DNA of 39,313 nt from positions 1 to 39,313 of the forward strand of contig JAOZUW010000004.1 in assembly GCA_029938465.1 (NCBI GenBank), read 5' to 3'. Below are positions 10,423 to 19,588 of this stretch, piece after piece; the first letter of the stretch is position 1, and the number at the start of each line of letters is the position of its first letter. The stretch comes from Bacteroidales bacterium. GTDB taxonomy: Bacteria > Bacteroidota > Bacteroidia > Bacteroidales > UBA12170. Below the pieces are notes generated by a model. The model made no database searches. It was not told where the DNA came from and saw only the letters and a program-made list of their open reading frames with translations. The translations under genes were made by a program, and so were the position numbers.

Positions 10423-11415
10423 TTATTCCTTATCTAATTTGTACTTAGCAGTATTCATTCCAAATTCAAGATTCTTGTTTTTTACTAATTCTTCTAATTC
10501 GGTAAGAGATTTTCTACCAAAGTTTCTGAATTTAAGTAAGTCATTCTTATTGAATGCTACAAGCTCACCCAAGCTTTCTACATCAGCCGCTTTTAAACAG
10601 TTTAGTGCACGAACTGAAAGGTCCATATCTACTAATCTTGTTTTTAACAACTGACGAACATGTAAGGTGTTTTCGTCGAACTCTTCGGATACAGATTTTT
10701 CTTCAGTTTCTAAAGAAATCTTTTCATCAGAGAACAACATAAAATGATGAATAAGTATTTTTGCTGCTTCTTGCAATGCATCTTTTGGGTTTATGGAACC
10801 ATCAGAATCAATATCAAAAACCAATTTTTCATAATCAGTTTTTTGTTCTACTCTAAAGTTCTCCACATCGAATTTTACATTCTTAATTGGAGTGTGAATA
10901 GAATCAATTGCGATAGTACCAATAGGATCGTTAACGTTTTTATTTTCTTCGGCTGGCACATAACCTCTGCCTTTTTGAATAGTGATTTCAATATTCAATT
11001 TTACAGATGATTCCATGCGACAAATAAGCTGCTCAGGATTTAACACCTGAAATACAGATAAATATTTGTTGATATCTCCAGCTTTGAACGTTTCTTGATC
11101 CCCAATAACCACGTTTACCTTTTCACTGGTTTCAGAATCAATTTGTTGCTTGAATCGTACTTTTTTAAGGTTTAAAATGATATCAGTTACATCTTCTATC
11201 ACACCTTTTAAAGCTGAGAATTCATGATCAACACCTTCGATTTTTATTCCAGTAATGGCAAAACCTTCTAGTGAAGACAACAATATTCTTCTGAGGGCAT
11301 TACCAATTGTAATACCGAATCCTGGCTCTAAAGGACGAAATTCAAATTGTCCTTTAAAATCCGTAGATTCTATCATAATTACCTTATCTGGTTTTTGGAA
11401 TGCTAAAATAGCCAT
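10423..11415 (-). CDS. rpoA: RNA polymerase subunit alpha
   Basis: Scaffold for RNA polymerase assembly, 330 residues. The N-terminal domain has the dimer signature [21 protein letters not shown] (about 32-52); the C-terminal helix-hairpin-helix domain that contacts upstream DNA and activators is visible as [38 protein letters not shown] (about 275-312). It lies between rpsD and rplQ, the alpha-operon order. Confidence 0.98.
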   Translation of the reverse strand: MAILAFQKPDKVIMIESTDFKGQFEFRPLEPGFGITIGNALRRILLSSLEGFAITGIKIEGVDHEFSALKGVIEDVTDIILNLKKVRFKQQIDSETSEKVNVVIGDQETFKAGDINKYLSVFQVLNPEQLICRMESSVKLNIEITIQKGRGYVPAEENKNVNDPIGTIAIDSIHTPIKNVKFDVENFRVEQKTDYEKLVFDIDSDGSINPKDALQEAAKILIHHFMLFSDEKISLETEEKSVSEEFDENTLHVRQLLKTRLVDMDLSVRALNCLKAADVESLGELVAFNKNDLLKFRNFGRKSLTELEELVKNKNLEFGMNTAKYKLDKE

Positions 11416-11452
11416 ATTACGTTCCTTTTATCTTGGTTATTAAATTTATTTA

Positions 11453-12055
11453 TTATTTCGAGTAGAGTTCTACAATCAACTGTTCGTTGATATTTTCTGG
11501 AATATCACTACGCTCGGGAAAACTAACAAATTTTCCTGAAATTTGATCTTCATCCCACTCTAACCATGGATAATTAACTCTAGATGCGATTGCATTTGTT
11601 ACAATTTCCAAGGATTTTGATCTTTCTCTCACAGCAATTACATCACCAGGACGTAAGCTATAGGATGGGATATTTACTACTTTTCCGTTTACCGTCACAT
11701 GACCGTGCGATACGAATTGACGTCCTGCTGAGCGTGAAGGAGCAATTCCTAAACGAAAAATAGTGTTATCTAAACGAGCTTCAATCAACTGAAGTAAAAT
11801 TTCACCTGTAATACCCCTTTTGCTGGAGGCTTTCTTATACAGATTTCTAAATTGCTTTTCTAAGATACCGTAAGTGTATTTGGCCTTTTGTTTTTCCTTC
11901 AGCTGAACCCCATACTCAGAAACTTTCTTTCTGCGAGCATTGGGACCATGTTGTCCTGGAGGATAATTTTTCTTCTCATAGCTCTTATCCGGACCGAAAA
12001 TAGGGTCTTGGAACTTACGTGCAATTTTAGTCTTTGGACCAATATATCTTGCCAT
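11453..12055 (-). CDS. rpsD: 30S ribosomal protein S4
   Basis: Primary 16S rRNA-binding protein, 200 residues. The N-terminal [15 protein letters not shown] lacks the CxxC zinc motif found in other S4 proteins, so this is the Cys-minus type. The central S4 RNA-binding domain is [33 protein letters not shown] (about 92-124). In several bacteria S4 represses its own mRNA; a strong hairpin 14 nt before its start codon (separate entry) is a candidate target. Confidence 0.98.
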   Translation of the reverse strand: MARYIGPKTKIARKFQDPIFGPDKSYEKKNYPPGQHGPNARRKKVSEYGVQLKEKQKAKYTYGILEKQFRNLYKKASSKRGITGEILLQLIEARLDNTIFRLGIAPSRSAGRQFVSHGHVTVNGKVVNIPSYSLRPGDVIAVRERSKSLEIVTNAIASRVNYPWLEWDEDQISGKFVSFPERSDIPENINEQLIVELYSK

Positions 12056-12069
12056 AATTAATTTTTTTT

Positions 12070-12103
12070 GTTTCAGCTAAAAAATTATCAGTAAAGCTGA
12101 AAC
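12070..12103 (-). promoter_or_regulatory. Hairpin in the rpsK-rpsD spacer (candidate S4 regulatory site)
   Basis: GTTTCAGCT and AGCTGAAAC form a perfect 9-bp stem (12103-12095 with 12078-12070 on the mRNA) with a 16-nt AU-rich loop, located 14 nt before the rpsD ATG. The mRNA after it is A-rich, not U-rich, so it is not an ordinary terminator. A role in translational control or RNA processing is inferred from position. Confidence 0.5.
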
Positions 12104-12119
12104 CAGTTAAATACTTTTA

Positions 12120-12512
12120 TTATACTCTTCTTTTCTTCGGAGGACGACAACCATTATGTGGTAGTGGAGTCACATCCTTAATCTCAGTTACTACAATGCC
12201 TTGTCCGTGGATGGTACGAATGGCGCTATCGCGGCCTGCACCTGGTCCTTTAACATAGACTTTCACCTTTCTTAAACCTAAATCAAAAGCCACTTTTCCG
12301 CAATCTTCGGCAGCCATTTGTGCAGCGTATGGGGTGTTCTTTTTAGAACCTCTAAATCCCATTTTACCTGCTGACGACCAAGAAATTACCTGACCTTGAT
12401 TGTTGGTTAAAGAAATGATAACGTTATTAAAAGAAGCATTGATAAAGGCTTTACCTTGTGCTTCAATTTTTACGTTTTTTTTCTTAGCAACCTTTTTTGT
12501 TTTCTTTGCCAT
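12120..12512 (-). CDS. rpsK: 30S ribosomal protein S11
   Basis: Small-subunit platform protein, 130 residues, full length. It has a basic N-terminal tail ([13 protein letters not shown]), the body with [15 protein letters not shown] and [19 protein letters not shown], and the signature [22 protein letters not shown] (about 85-106), ending in [12 protein letters not shown]. It lies between rpsM and rpsD. Confidence 0.98.
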   Translation of the reverse strand: MAKKTKKVAKKKNVKIEAQGKAFINASFNNVIISLTNNQGQVISWSSAGKMGFRGSKKNTPYAAQMAAEDCGKVAFDLGLRKVKVYVKGPGAGRDSAIRTIHGQGIVVTEIKDVTPLPHNGCRPPKKRRV

Positions 12513-12547
12513 AATTAAAAACTTCTAATTCGTTTTAATCTTTAATA

Positions 12548-12922
12548 TTAAATTGCTTTTTTCTTACCAGCAACTGTTTTCTTTCTACCTTTTCTGGTTC
12601 TACTGTTGTTTTTAGTAGATTGACCACGCAATGGTAATCCAGTACGGTGACGAATGCCTCTATAAGATCCTATATCCATTAAACGTTTGATGTTCATTTG
12701 AACTTCAGAACGTAATTCACCTTCGATAGTGTAACTATCTCCAATGATATCACGGATGGTTTTCTGTTCAGCATCAGTCCAGTCTTGGACTTTTTTACTC
12801 CAGTCGATACCAGCATCGGTTAAAATTTTCTGAGCATTACTTCTTCCTATTCCGAAGATGTAAGTCAAAGAAATTTCGCCTCTTTTTTGTTTTGGTATAT
12901 CAATACCTGCTATCCTAGCCAT
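12548..12922 (-). CDS. rpsM: 30S ribosomal protein S13
   Basis: Head protein of the small subunit that contacts the P-site tRNA and forms inter-subunit bridges; 124 residues. Start [26 protein letters not shown], signature [28 protein letters not shown] (about 87-114) and a basic C-terminal tail. First of the alpha-operon genes after rpmJ. Confidence 0.98.
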   Translation of the reverse strand: MARIAGIDIPKQKRGEISLTYIFGIGRSNAQKILTDAGIDWSKKVQDWTDAEQKTIRDIIGDSYTIEGELRSEVQMNIKRLMDIGSYRGIRHRTGLPLRGQSTKNNSRTRKGRKKTVAGKKKAI

Positions 12923-12944
12923 ACACTTACTTTATTAAAATTAT

Positions 12945-13061
12945 TTATCCTTGACGTTGTTTAAACCTAGGATTTTTTTTGTTAATTACATACAATCTTC
13001 CTTTTCTTCGTACAATCTTGCACTCAGCGCTTCGTTTTTTTATTGATGCTCTTACTTTCAT
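12945..13061 (-). CDS. rpmJ: 50S ribosomal protein L36, zinc-free form
   Basis: A 38-codon gene ([20 protein letters not shown], then [18 protein letters not shown]). In the zinc form the ligands are C11, C14, C27 and H33; here they are S11, C14, N27 and F33, so zinc cannot be bound. The start ATG at 13061 is 2 nt after the infA stop, and rpsM follows, the normal infA-rpmJ-rpsM order. Confidence 0.95.
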   Translation of the reverse strand: MKVRASIKKRSAECKIVRRKGRLYVINKKNPRFKQRQG

Positions 13062-13063
13062 TG

Positions 13064-13282
13064 TTATTTGTATCTAAATGTTATTCTTCCTTTTGAGAGA
13101 TCATAAGGTGACATTTCAACTTTTACTTTGTCGCCAGGTAGAATCTTAATATAGTGCATTCTCATCTTACCACTAATATGAGCAGTGATGATATGTCCAT
13201 TTTCAAATTCTACCCTAAACATAGCATTGCCTAGCGATTCTATCACTTTGCCATCCTGTTCTATTGACATTTGTTTTGCCAT
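13064..13282 (-). CDS. infA: Translation initiation factor IF-1
   Basis: Single OB-fold (S1-like) protein of 72 residues that occupies the ribosomal A site during initiation. Family sequence [46 protein letters not shown], ending in [12 protein letters not shown]. It lies between map and rpmJ, 12 nt after map. Confidence 0.98.
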   Translation of the reverse strand: MAKQMSIEQDGKVIESLGNAMFRVEFENGHIITAHISGKMRMHYIKILPGDKVKVEMSPYDLSKGRITFRYK

Positions 13283-13294
13283 AATGATCTTTTT

Positions 13295-14083
13295 CTATTT
13301 ATTCTTTAAAACTTCTTCGATATAATCGAATGTTGATAAAATTTCTGCTTTTCCTTTGCGAATAACTATGTCATGCTCAAAATGTGCAGCTGCCTTGCCA
13401 TCAGTTGTTCTGATTGTCCAACCATCTGAATCTTGTGCTACTTCATAGGTTCCTCTAGTTATCATAGGTTCTATGGCAATTACCATACGCTCTATAAGTT
13501 TAGGGCCTGATCCGCGGCGGCCAAAATTAGGTATTTCTGGTTTCTCATGCAAATTTCTGCCCAATCCATGTCCCACTAAATCGCGAACCACACCATAGCC
13601 AAATTGTTCTACATGATTTTGAACTGCAAAACCAATATCACCTACTCTTTTACCGCTTACAGCTTGTTCAATGCCTTTGTAAAGAGATTGTTTTGTTATT
13701 TCTAACAAATGCAAATTCTTTTTTGAAACATTTCCTACTGCGAAAGTATAAGCTGAATCACCATAGAAACCATTCATAAGAGTTCCGCAGTCAATAGAAA
13801 CTACATCACCATCCTGAATAATTCTGTTGCCAGGTATTCCATGAACTACTTCTTCATTTATGCTAATGCACAAAGTAGCTGGAAAACCACCATAACCTTT
13901 AAATCCGGGTATAGCTCCATGGTCAAGAATATATTCTTCAGCAAGCTTATCGAGTTTAGCAGTATTTACACCTGGTTCGATAATTTTAGCTACTTCAGCC
14001 AGAGTTTTACCAACAAGTAAAGAACTTTTTCGAAGGAGTTCTATCTCCTCCTCTGTTTTTATTGTAACTTTATCTTTTGCCAT
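13295..14083 (-). CDS. map: Methionine aminopeptidase type I
   Basis: Removes the N-terminal methionine from nascent proteins; 262 residues. The five metal ligands are all seen: D98 (SIDCG), D109 (YGDSA), H172 (GHGLG), E205 (AIEPM) and E236 (FEHDI), plus the substrate-contacting H81 (VHGIPG). It lacks an N-terminal zinc-finger extension, as usual for bacterial type I enzymes. It starts 2 nt after the secY stop, so it is probably translated with it. Confidence 0.98.
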   Translation of the reverse strand: MAKDKVTIKTEEEIELLRKSSLLVGKTLAEVAKIIEPGVNTAKLDKLAEEYILDHGAIPGFKGYGGFPATLCISINEEVVHGIPGNRIIQDGDVVSIDCGTLMNGFYGDSAYTFAVGNVSKKNLHLLEITKQSLYKGIEQAVSGKRVGDIGFAVQNHVEQFGYGVVRDLVGHGLGRNLHEKPEIPNFGRRGSGPKLIERMVIAIEPMITRGTYEVAQDSDGWTIRTTDGKAAAHFEHDIVIRKGKAEILSTFDYIEEVLKNK

Positions 14084-14085
14084 TA

Positions 14086-15444
14086 TTACATTCCAGAAGC
14101 ACCACCTCTTCCTTTAATTCTTCCAGATTTGGTTAAGCCATCATAATGACGCATCAATAAGTGACTTTCTATTTGTTGTAAAGTATCCAATACAACACCT
14201 ACCATAATCAATAATGAAGTTCCACCAAAGAATTGAGCAAATTGATTACTAACACCTACAATACTTACAAATGCAGGCATAATAGCTACTAGTCCAAGGA
14301 AAATGGATCCAGGCAAAGTTATTTTAGACATAATATCATCTAAAAACTCAGCTGTTTTTTTACCTGGTTTTACACCGGGTACAAATCCACCATTCTTTTT
14401 CATATCTTCAGCCATTTGGTTCGGGTTAATAGTAACCGCAGTATAAAAATAGGTGAAGATAATAATCATAGTAAAAAATACTAGGTTATACCAAAAGCCA
14501 TTAATATTTGAAAATGTTGCGGCAAAAGTACTCATAGCTTCTGAATCAGAAAATCCAGCAAAAGTAATAGGCAAAAACATAATTGCTTGTGCAAAGATGA
14601 TAGGCATTACTCCAGCAGAGTTTACTTTTAGAGGTATGTACTGACGTACACCACCGTATTGTTTATTTCCTACAATTCGTTTAGCATATTGAACTGGTAT
14701 TCGCCTTGTTCCTTGCACCAGAAGTATGGTGAGCAAGATGACGAAAACAAGTACCACAAGTTCAATGATAAAGATGACCAGTCCTCCACCTTTTTGCTCC
14801 ATTCTTGAAATAAATTCACCAAATAATGAGAATGGAAGACGGGCTATGATACCAATCATAATGATTAAAGAGATACCGTTACCAATACCTTTTTCAGTAA
14901 TCCTTTCACCTAACCACATCACAAATAAAGTACCACCTACCAGAATAACAATACTGGATATCCAGAAAAAGGTAGTAGGGGAGGTGATATTAGGGTCAAA
15001 TGGAGATATTGCTTGTGCGGGAAGTTGAGAAAGTAAGTTGGTGATATAAGCTGGAGCTTGGAAGGCTGTAATAGCTACTGTTAACCAACGTGTAATCTGA
15101 TTGATTTTATTTCTACCACTTTCCCCTTCTTTCTGCAATTTCTGAAAATATGGGATGGCCATTCCTAACAGCTGAATCACAATAGATGCAGAGATATAAG
15201 GCATAATTCCCAAGGCGAAAATAGATGCATTGGAGAATGCACCACCCGAGAACATATTTAAAAGACCTAATAAACCATCACTAGTCTGATTCTTTAATGC
15301 TGCTAACTGACTTGGGTCTACACCTGGAAGTACCACGTAAGAACCCAATCGGTATATAAGAATAACACCAATAGTATAAAGAATCCTCTTACGAAGATCC
15401 TCTATTTTAAAGATATTTCTAATAGTTTCGATTAGTTTTTTCAT
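14086..15444 (-). CDS. secY: Protein translocase subunit SecY
   Basis: Pore-forming inner-membrane subunit of the Sec translocon, 452 residues, with about ten membrane helices. The N-terminal region RLGSYVVLPGVDP (about 31-43), the plug region LLNMFSGGAFSNASIFALGIMPYISASI (about 61-88), and the C-terminal cytoplasmic loop and tail (DDIMSKITLPGSIFLGLVAIMP; MRHYDGLTKSGRIKGR) are all present. It lies at the end of the spc part of the cluster, between rplO and map; no adk separates secY and map. Confidence 0.98.
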   Translation of the reverse strand: MKKLIETIRNIFKIEDLRKRILYTIGVILIYRLGSYVVLPGVDPSQLAALKNQTSDGLLGLLNMFSGGAFSNASIFALGIMPYISASIVIQLLGMAIPYFQKLQKEGESGRNKINQITRWLTVAITAFQAPAYITNLLSQLPAQAISPFDPNITSPTTFFWISSIVILVGGTLFVMWLGERITEKGIGNGISLIIMIGIIARLPFSLFGEFISRMEQKGGGLVIFIIELVVLVFVILLTILLVQGTRRIPVQYAKRIVGNKQYGGVRQYIPLKVNSAGVMPIIFAQAIMFLPITFAGFSDSEAMSTFAATFSNINGFWYNLVFFTMIIIFTYFYTAVTINPNQMAEDMKKNGGFVPGVKPGKKTAEFLDDIMSKITLPGSIFLGLVAIMPAFVSIVGVSNQFAQFFGGTSLLIMVGVVLDTLQQIESHLLMRHYDGLTKSGRIKGRGGASGM

Positions 15445-15455
15445 GTAAAAGAGTT

Positions 15456-15902
15456 TTATAGAGTAGTAGTTGTACCGCCCTGGGCTTCAATTAATTTGAT
15501 TGCAGTTTTAGAAAAAGCGTGAGCTGTAACATTTAATTTGGCATTTAATTCACCATCACCCAATATTTTCACTCTCTCACTTTTATGTGCCAACCCATTC
15601 TCTATTAAGATATCAAGATTTATAGTATCAATTTTCATAGCATCAGCTAATTCTTGTAATGTAGAAACATTAATTCCATGATACTCTACACGATTGATAT
15701 TCTTGAATCCATACTTAGGTATTCTTCTAAATAAAGGCATTTGACCACCTTCAAAACCTCTTTTTCTTTTATAACCAGAGCGAGATTTTGCTCCTTTATG
15801 TCCTCTTGTTGAGGTACCACCTCTTCCAGAACCTTGTCCACGACCAATTCTTTTTGTAGAATGTGTGGAACCTGCTGCGGGTTTTAAATTACTTAAATCC
15901 AT
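15456..15902 (-). CDS. rplO: 50S ribosomal protein L15
   Basis: Large-subunit assembly protein of 148 residues. Conserved N-terminal LKPAAGSTHSTKRIGRGQGSGRGGTSTRGHKGAKSR (about 6-41), then GGQMPLFRRIPKYGFKN (about 53-69) and a C-terminal domain ending in KLIEAQGGTTTTL. It lies between rpmD and secY. Confidence 0.97.
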   Translation of the reverse strand: MDLSNLKPAAGSTHSTKRIGRGQGSGRGGTSTRGHKGAKSRSGYKRKRGFEGGQMPLFRRIPKYGFKNINRVEYHGINVSTLQELADAMKIDTINLDILIENGLAHKSERVKILGDGELNAKLNVTAHAFSKTAIKLIEAQGGTTTTL

Positions 15903-15913
15903 GTTTATATAAT

Positions 15914-16096
15914 TTAAATTTCTTCTATTTGTAATAAATGTTTTACTTTATTGATCATTCCCTCTAATTGAGGATTTAAGGATAACTCTTTAACCTGATT
16001 AATCTTTCTCAGCCCAAGTGCATCCAAGGTAGCTTTTTGATCTTTTGGATGACCAATTCTACTTCTTACTTGCTTTATTCTAACTTTTTTTTCCAT
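15914..16096 (-). CDS. rpmD: 50S ribosomal protein L30
   Basis: A 60-residue protein starting MEKKVRIKQVRSRIGHPKDQ, typical of L30, with the conserved LDALGLRKINQVKEL. The frame is open further upstream to 16168, but that part overlaps the rpsE coding sequence and does not look like L30, so I use the ATG at 16096. It lies between rpsE (13 nt before) and rplO. Confidence 0.96.
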   Translation of the reverse strand: MEKKVRIKQVRSRIGHPKDQKATLDALGLRKINQVKELSLNPQLEGMINKVKHLLQIEEI

Positions 16097-16109
16097 AGCA
16101 CTTGTTTTG

Positions 16110-16628
16110 TTATCCGTTAAAAACTGTATCCAAACTAACACCTCTGAGTTGTGCAATAGTCTTTGCATCTCTCAATTGTGTTAATGCATCAATAGTTGCT
16201 TTTACTACCGAGTGAGGGTTAGAAGAACCTTTTGATTTAGCCAAAACGTCTTTTACACCAACACTTTCTAGTACTGCACGCATGGCACCACCAGCAATTA
16301 CTCCTGTACCAGGGGTAGCAGGTTTGATAAAAACTCGTGCGCCACTATATCTACCATATTGTTCATGTGGCAGGGTACCTTTTAAAATAGGTACTCTAAT
16401 AAGATGCTTTTTAGCATCATCAATTCCTTTTGCAATTGCCGAAGTTACTTCATTAGCTTTTCCTAAACCATAACCAACAACACCTTGTTCATTTCCAACC
16501 ACTATAACAGCTGAAAAACTAAAAGTTCTACCACCTTTAGTAACCTTAGTTACTCTCTGAATGCTAACCACGCGATCTTTAAATTCGATCTCGCTGGATT
16601 TTACTCTTTTAATATTTTTACTTGTCAT
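16110..16628 (-). CDS. rpsE: 30S ribosomal protein S5
   Basis: Accuracy-related small-subunit protein of 172 residues with an N-terminal double-stranded RNA-binding fold ([43 protein letters not shown], about 16-58) and the C-terminal signature with [42 protein letters not shown]. It lies between rplR and rpmD. Confidence 0.98.
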   Translation of the reverse strand: MTSKNIKRVKSSEIEFKDRVVSIQRVTKVTKGGRTFSFSAVIVVGNEQGVVGYGLGKANEVTSAIAKGIDDAKKHLIRVPILKGTLPHEQYGRYSGARVFIKPATPGTGVIAGGAMRAVLESVGVKDVLAKSKGSSNPHSVVKATIDALTQLRDAKTIAQLRGVSLDTVFNG

Positions 16629-16634
16629 AATTGA

Positions 16635-16997
16635 TTATATTTTTAATCCACCTTTACGGGCAGCATCAGCTAATGATTTAATACGACCATGATATAAATA
16701 TCCGTTACGGTCAAAGACAACTTCAGTAATACCAGCTTCTTTAGCCTTTTCGGCAATTAGTTTACCAACTAAGGCAGCTTGTTCTACTTTGGTTCCTTTA
16801 TGATCAACAATACCTTCTTCCATTGAAGAGGCTGCTAACATGGTGTGACCTTTTGCATCGTCAATCACCTGAACATAAATCTGTTTATTACTTTTAAACA
16901 CATTCATTCTTGGACGTTCAGTACTACCTTGTAGTGTTCTTCTGATTCGTCTTCTAATTTTGAGCCTTCTATACTCTTTTTTGTTCTTTACTTTCAT
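16635..16997 (-). CDS. rplR: 50S ribosomal protein L18
   Basis: 5S rRNA-binding protein, 120 residues. Basic N-terminus ([37 protein letters not shown]) and the conserved C-terminal [28 protein letters not shown]. It stops 6 nt before rpsE. The 52-nt gap from rplF is larger than its neighbours' gaps and contains a GC-rich hairpin. Confidence 0.98.
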   Translation of the reverse strand: MKVKNKKEYRRLKIRRRIRRTLQGSTERPRMNVFKSNKQIYVQVIDDAKGHTMLAASSMEEGIVDHKGTKVEQAALVGKLIAEKAKEAGITEVVFDRNGYLYHGRIKSLADAARKGGLKI

Positions 16998-17017
16998 TTT
17001 CTAAAGACATTAATTAT

Positions 17018-17034
17018 CCCGGCTAAGCACCGGG
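17018..17034 (-). other. GC-rich hairpin in the rplF-rplR spacer
   Basis: CCCGG and CCGGG form a 5-bp all-GC stem with a 7-nt loop, in an otherwise AT-rich spacer. No U run follows on the mRNA, so it is not a standard terminator. It may be a processing or protein-binding site; function unknown. Confidence 0.4.
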
Positions 17035-17049
17035 CAAGTATTTTAATTA

Positions 17050-17604
17050 TTATTTCGCGGCTGTTTTACCAGCTTTTCTTCTAACTACTTCACCTTCGAA
17101 TCTAATTCCTTTTCCTTTGTATGGTTCTGGTTTACGAAGTGATCTTATTTTGGCTGCTACTTGACCTAACAATTGTTTGTCGTGAGAAGTCATAGTAAGT
17201 CTAGCAGGTTTACCTCTTTCAATAATAGATTCTGCTTTTATTTCAGGAGGTAATATAAAGAATACATGGTGAGAAAAACCTAATGAAAAGTCGATCAATT
17301 GACCTTTTACATCTGCTTTATAACCTACACCTACTAATTCTTGTACTGTTTTGTATCCTTCAGAAACACCTTTAACCATATTGGCAATTAATGCACGGTA
17401 AAGACCATGTTTTGAACGGTGATCTTTTGACTCGCTTGCACGATCTAAAGAAACGCTTCCATCTTCTATTTTTAAACTAATAGCAGGATCAATTTGTTGT
17501 AGTAGTTCGCCTAATTTACCCTTTACGGTTACTAAATTTTCCTTAGACACTTCTACTGTAACGCCTGCAGGAATAGTAACTGGGGATTTTCCGATTCTTG
17601 ACAT
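17050..17604 (-). CDS. rplF: 50S ribosomal protein L6
   Basis: Protein near the factor-binding centre, 184 residues, with the two-fold repeated L6 domains. N-terminus MSRIGKSPVTIPAGVTVEV; C-terminal signature with RKPEPYKGKGIRFEGEVVRRKAGKTAAK (about 156-183). Upstream is AAGGAG four nt before the ATG (17609-17614), one of the few Shine-Dalgarno-like sites in this cluster. It lies between rpsH and rplR. Confidence 0.98.
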   Translation of the reverse strand: MSRIGKSPVTIPAGVTVEVSKENLVTVKGKLGELLQQIDPAISLKIEDGSVSLDRASESKDHRSKHGLYRALIANMVKGVSEGYKTVQELVGVGYKADVKGQLIDFSLGFSHHVFFILPPEIKAESIIERGKPARLTMTSHDKQLLGQVAAKIRSLRKPEPYKGKGIRFEGEVVRRKAGKTAAK

Positions 17605-17621
17605 TTATTTATCTCCTTTTA

Positions 17622-18023
17622 TTAACTTACGTAACATAAAATTTCGCCACCAACATTTAGTTTGCGTGCTTCTTTATCTGTGATTACACCTCCTGATGTA
17701 GAGATAAGAGCAATACCCAAACCATTTAAAACGCGTGGTAATTCGCCAGCGTTTTTATATACTCTCAAACCTGGAGTACTAACACGCTTCAGCTCCTTAA
17801 TGGCGCTTGTTTTTGTTTGTGGATGATATTTTAGTGCGATTTTTATTTTACTATCTATCGTTCCTTCATTCTCCATTTTGTACTGAAGAATATATCCTTT
17901 TTCAAAAAGGATCTTGGTCATAGCTAATTTTAGCTTTGAACTTGGGATTTCAACAATTCTGTGATTAGCACTGATGGCGTTTCTCAACCTTGTTAAATAA
18001 TCTGCAATTGGATCTGTATTCAT
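17622..18023 (-). CDS. rpsH: 30S ribosomal protein S8
   Basis: Central-domain 16S rRNA-binding protein, 133 residues. Start MNTDPIADYLTRLRNAISANHRIVEIPSSKLK, and C-terminal signature GLGIALISTSGGVITDKEARKLNVGGEILCYVS (about 101-133). In E. coli S8 represses the spc operon by binding its mRNA; no equivalent structure is evident here. It lies between rpsN and rplF. Confidence 0.98.
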   Translation of the reverse strand: MNTDPIADYLTRLRNAISANHRIVEIPSSKLKLAMTKILFEKGYILQYKMENEGTIDSKIKIALKYHPQTKTSAIKELKRVSTPGLRVYKNAGELPRVLNGLGIALISTSGGVITDKEARKLNVGGEILCYVS

Positions 18024-18051
18024 TATTATCCTATTTTTATATATTACAAAA

Positions 18052-18321
18052 TTACCAGCTGGCTTTTTTAATACCAGGGATTAAACCATTACTCGCCATT
18101 TCACGGAAGTTAATACGTGAAACGCCAAATTGTCTCATATAACCCTTAGGTCTTCCCGTTAGCTTGCATCTATTATGCATACGAATAGGCATAGAGTTTC
18201 TTGGTAGTTTTTGTAAACCAACCCAATCACCTGCTTCTTTTAGCTCAGCTCTTTTTTTAGCGTATTTGTCAACGAGTTTTGCTCTTTTGACTTCGCGTGC
18301 TTTCATTGATTCTTTAGCCAT
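18052..18321 (-). CDS. rpsN: 30S ribosomal protein S14, zinc-free long form
   Basis: An 89-residue S14 of the long Cys-minus class: the C-terminal half reads [45 protein letters not shown] with a single cysteine instead of the CxxC...CxxC zinc site of the short form. It lies 3 nt after the rplE stop and before rpsH. Confidence 0.98.
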   Translation of the reverse strand: MAKESMKAREVKRAKLVDKYAKKRAELKEAGDWVGLQKLPRNSMPIRMHNRCKLTGRPKGYMRQFGVSRINFREMASNGLIPGIKKASW

Positions 18322-18324
18322 ATT

Positions 18325-18882
18325 CTAATTCTTTTTACTGTTTTTGAATGGGAAGCCAAACTCTTTTAACAATGCATAACATTCTTTATCAGTTTTAGCC
18401 GTTGTCACAATAGTGATATTCATACCACTAATCTTCGAAACTTTATCGATATTAATCTCTGGGAAAATGATTTGTTCAGGAACTCCAAATGTGAAGTTGC
18501 CACGGCCATCAAATCCTTTTTCATTAATACCACGGAAGTCACGAATACGAGGAATAGACACCGATACTAAACGATCGAAAAATTCATACATATTCTGTCT
18601 TCTTAGGGTTACTCTTGCACCGATAGGCATACCTTTTCTTAACTTAAAGTTAGAGATATCCTTTTTAGAAACTGTTGGCACTGCTTTTTGACCTGCAATA
18701 GAAGTCATTTCGTCTAAAGCCACATCAATTCTTTTCTTATCGGTGATAGCTTCACCTAATCCTTGATTGAGAGCAATTTTCACAATCCTAGGTATTTGCA
18801 TACTGCTTTTGTAGCCAAACTTTTTCATTAAAGCAGGTGCAACTTCTTTTGCGTATTTTTCGCTTAGTCTTGGTGTATACAT
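18325..18882 (-). CDS. rplE: 50S ribosomal protein L5
   Basis: 5S rRNA-binding protein of the central protuberance, 185 residues. Conserved [16 protein letters not shown] (about 30-45), [15 protein letters not shown] (about 90-104) and [16 protein letters not shown]. The ATG overlaps the rplX stop by one base (TAATG) and is preceded by a near-perfect Shine-Dalgarno sequence, unusual for this cluster, so coupled translation with rplX is likely. Confidence 0.98.
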   Translation of the reverse strand: MYTPRLSEKYAKEVAPALMKKFGYKSSMQIPRIVKIALNQGLGEAITDKKRIDVALDEMTSIAGQKAVPTVSKKDISNFKLRKGMPIGARVTLRRQNMYEFFDRLVSVSIPRIRDFRGINEKGFDGRGNFTFGVPEQIIFPEINIDKVSKISGMNITIVTTAKTDKECYALLKEFGFPFKNSKKN

Positions 18883-19205
18883 TACTTAATCACCTCCCCA
18901 GATTTTTTGGAATATCGAATTGATTTTCCTGTTTTTTCATCTATTTTCTTACCAATTCTAGTGGCATTCCCTTTAGCATCAATAACCATCAGGTTAGACA
19001 TATGAATAGCAGCTTCTTGCTCTATTATACCTCCCTGAGGATTCTCTGCATTAGGTTTGGTGTGCTTCTTTATTAAATTAGCACCTTCCACTACGGCTCT
19101 ACCTTTTTCAGCATCTATTTTCAATACGCGTCCTTGTTTTCCTTTGGACACGCCAGAAATAACTTTTACAGTATCGCCTTTTTTAATATTTAATTTCACT
19201 TTCAT
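18882..19205 (-). CDS. rplX: 50S ribosomal protein L24
   Basis: Assembly initiator protein with a KOW motif, 107 residues. [44 protein letters not shown] (about 9-52) is the KOW and rRNA-binding region. The stop overlaps the rplE start by one base. It lies after rplN. Confidence 0.98.
   Translation of the reverse strand: MKVKLNIKKGDTVKVISGVSKGKQGRVLKIDAEKGRAVVEGANLIKKHTKPNAENPQGGIIEQEAAIHMSNLMVIDAKGNATRIGKKIDEKTGKSIRYSKKSGEVIK
18889..18897 (-). promoter_or_regulatory. Strong Shine-Dalgarno sequence for rplE
   Basis: GGAGGTGAT ends 6 nt before the rplE ATG at 18882 and is complementary over nine bases to the usual 16S rRNA 3' end. It also encodes the last residues of L24 (GEVIK). Most starts in this window have no such site, so it stands out, though coding constraint may explain it. 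Confidence 0.5.
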
Positions 19206-19218
19206 ATGATTTGCTTTT

Positions 19219-19587
19219 TTATAACACCTCTGGTGCTAGAGAAACAATTTTCATGAAATCATTCTCACGCAATTCTCGTGCCACAGGGCCAAAAATACGT
19301 GTTCCTGACATTTCGCCTGTTGTATTTAATAGTACTACTGCATTATCATCGAAACGGATATATGAACCATCAGCTCTACGTACTTCTTTTTTAGTACGTA
19401 CTACTACAGCTTTTGTAACCATTCCTTTTTTTGTGCCGCTACTAGGAACAGCCGATTTTACAGTAACTACTACTTTATCACCTAAAGAGGCATATCTTCT
19501 ACCAGTACCACCTAATACTTTAATAACCAGTACTTCTTTGGCGCCACTATTATCTGCTACGCCGCATCTGCTTTCTGTTTGTATCAT
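19219..19587 (-). CDS. rplN: 50S ribosomal protein L14
   Basis: Subunit-interface protein of 122 residues, [27 protein letters not shown] at the start and [26 protein letters not shown] at the end, both diagnostic. The start ATG is 1 nt after the rpsQ stop, so the two are probably translated together. Confidence 0.98.
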   Translation of the reverse strand: MIQTESRCGVADNSGAKEVLVIKVLGGTGRRYASLGDKVVVTVKSAVPSSGTKKGMVTKAVVVRTKKEVRRADGSYIRFDDNAVVLLNTTGEMSGTRIFGPVARELRENDFMKIVSLAPEVL

Positions 19588-19588
19588 G

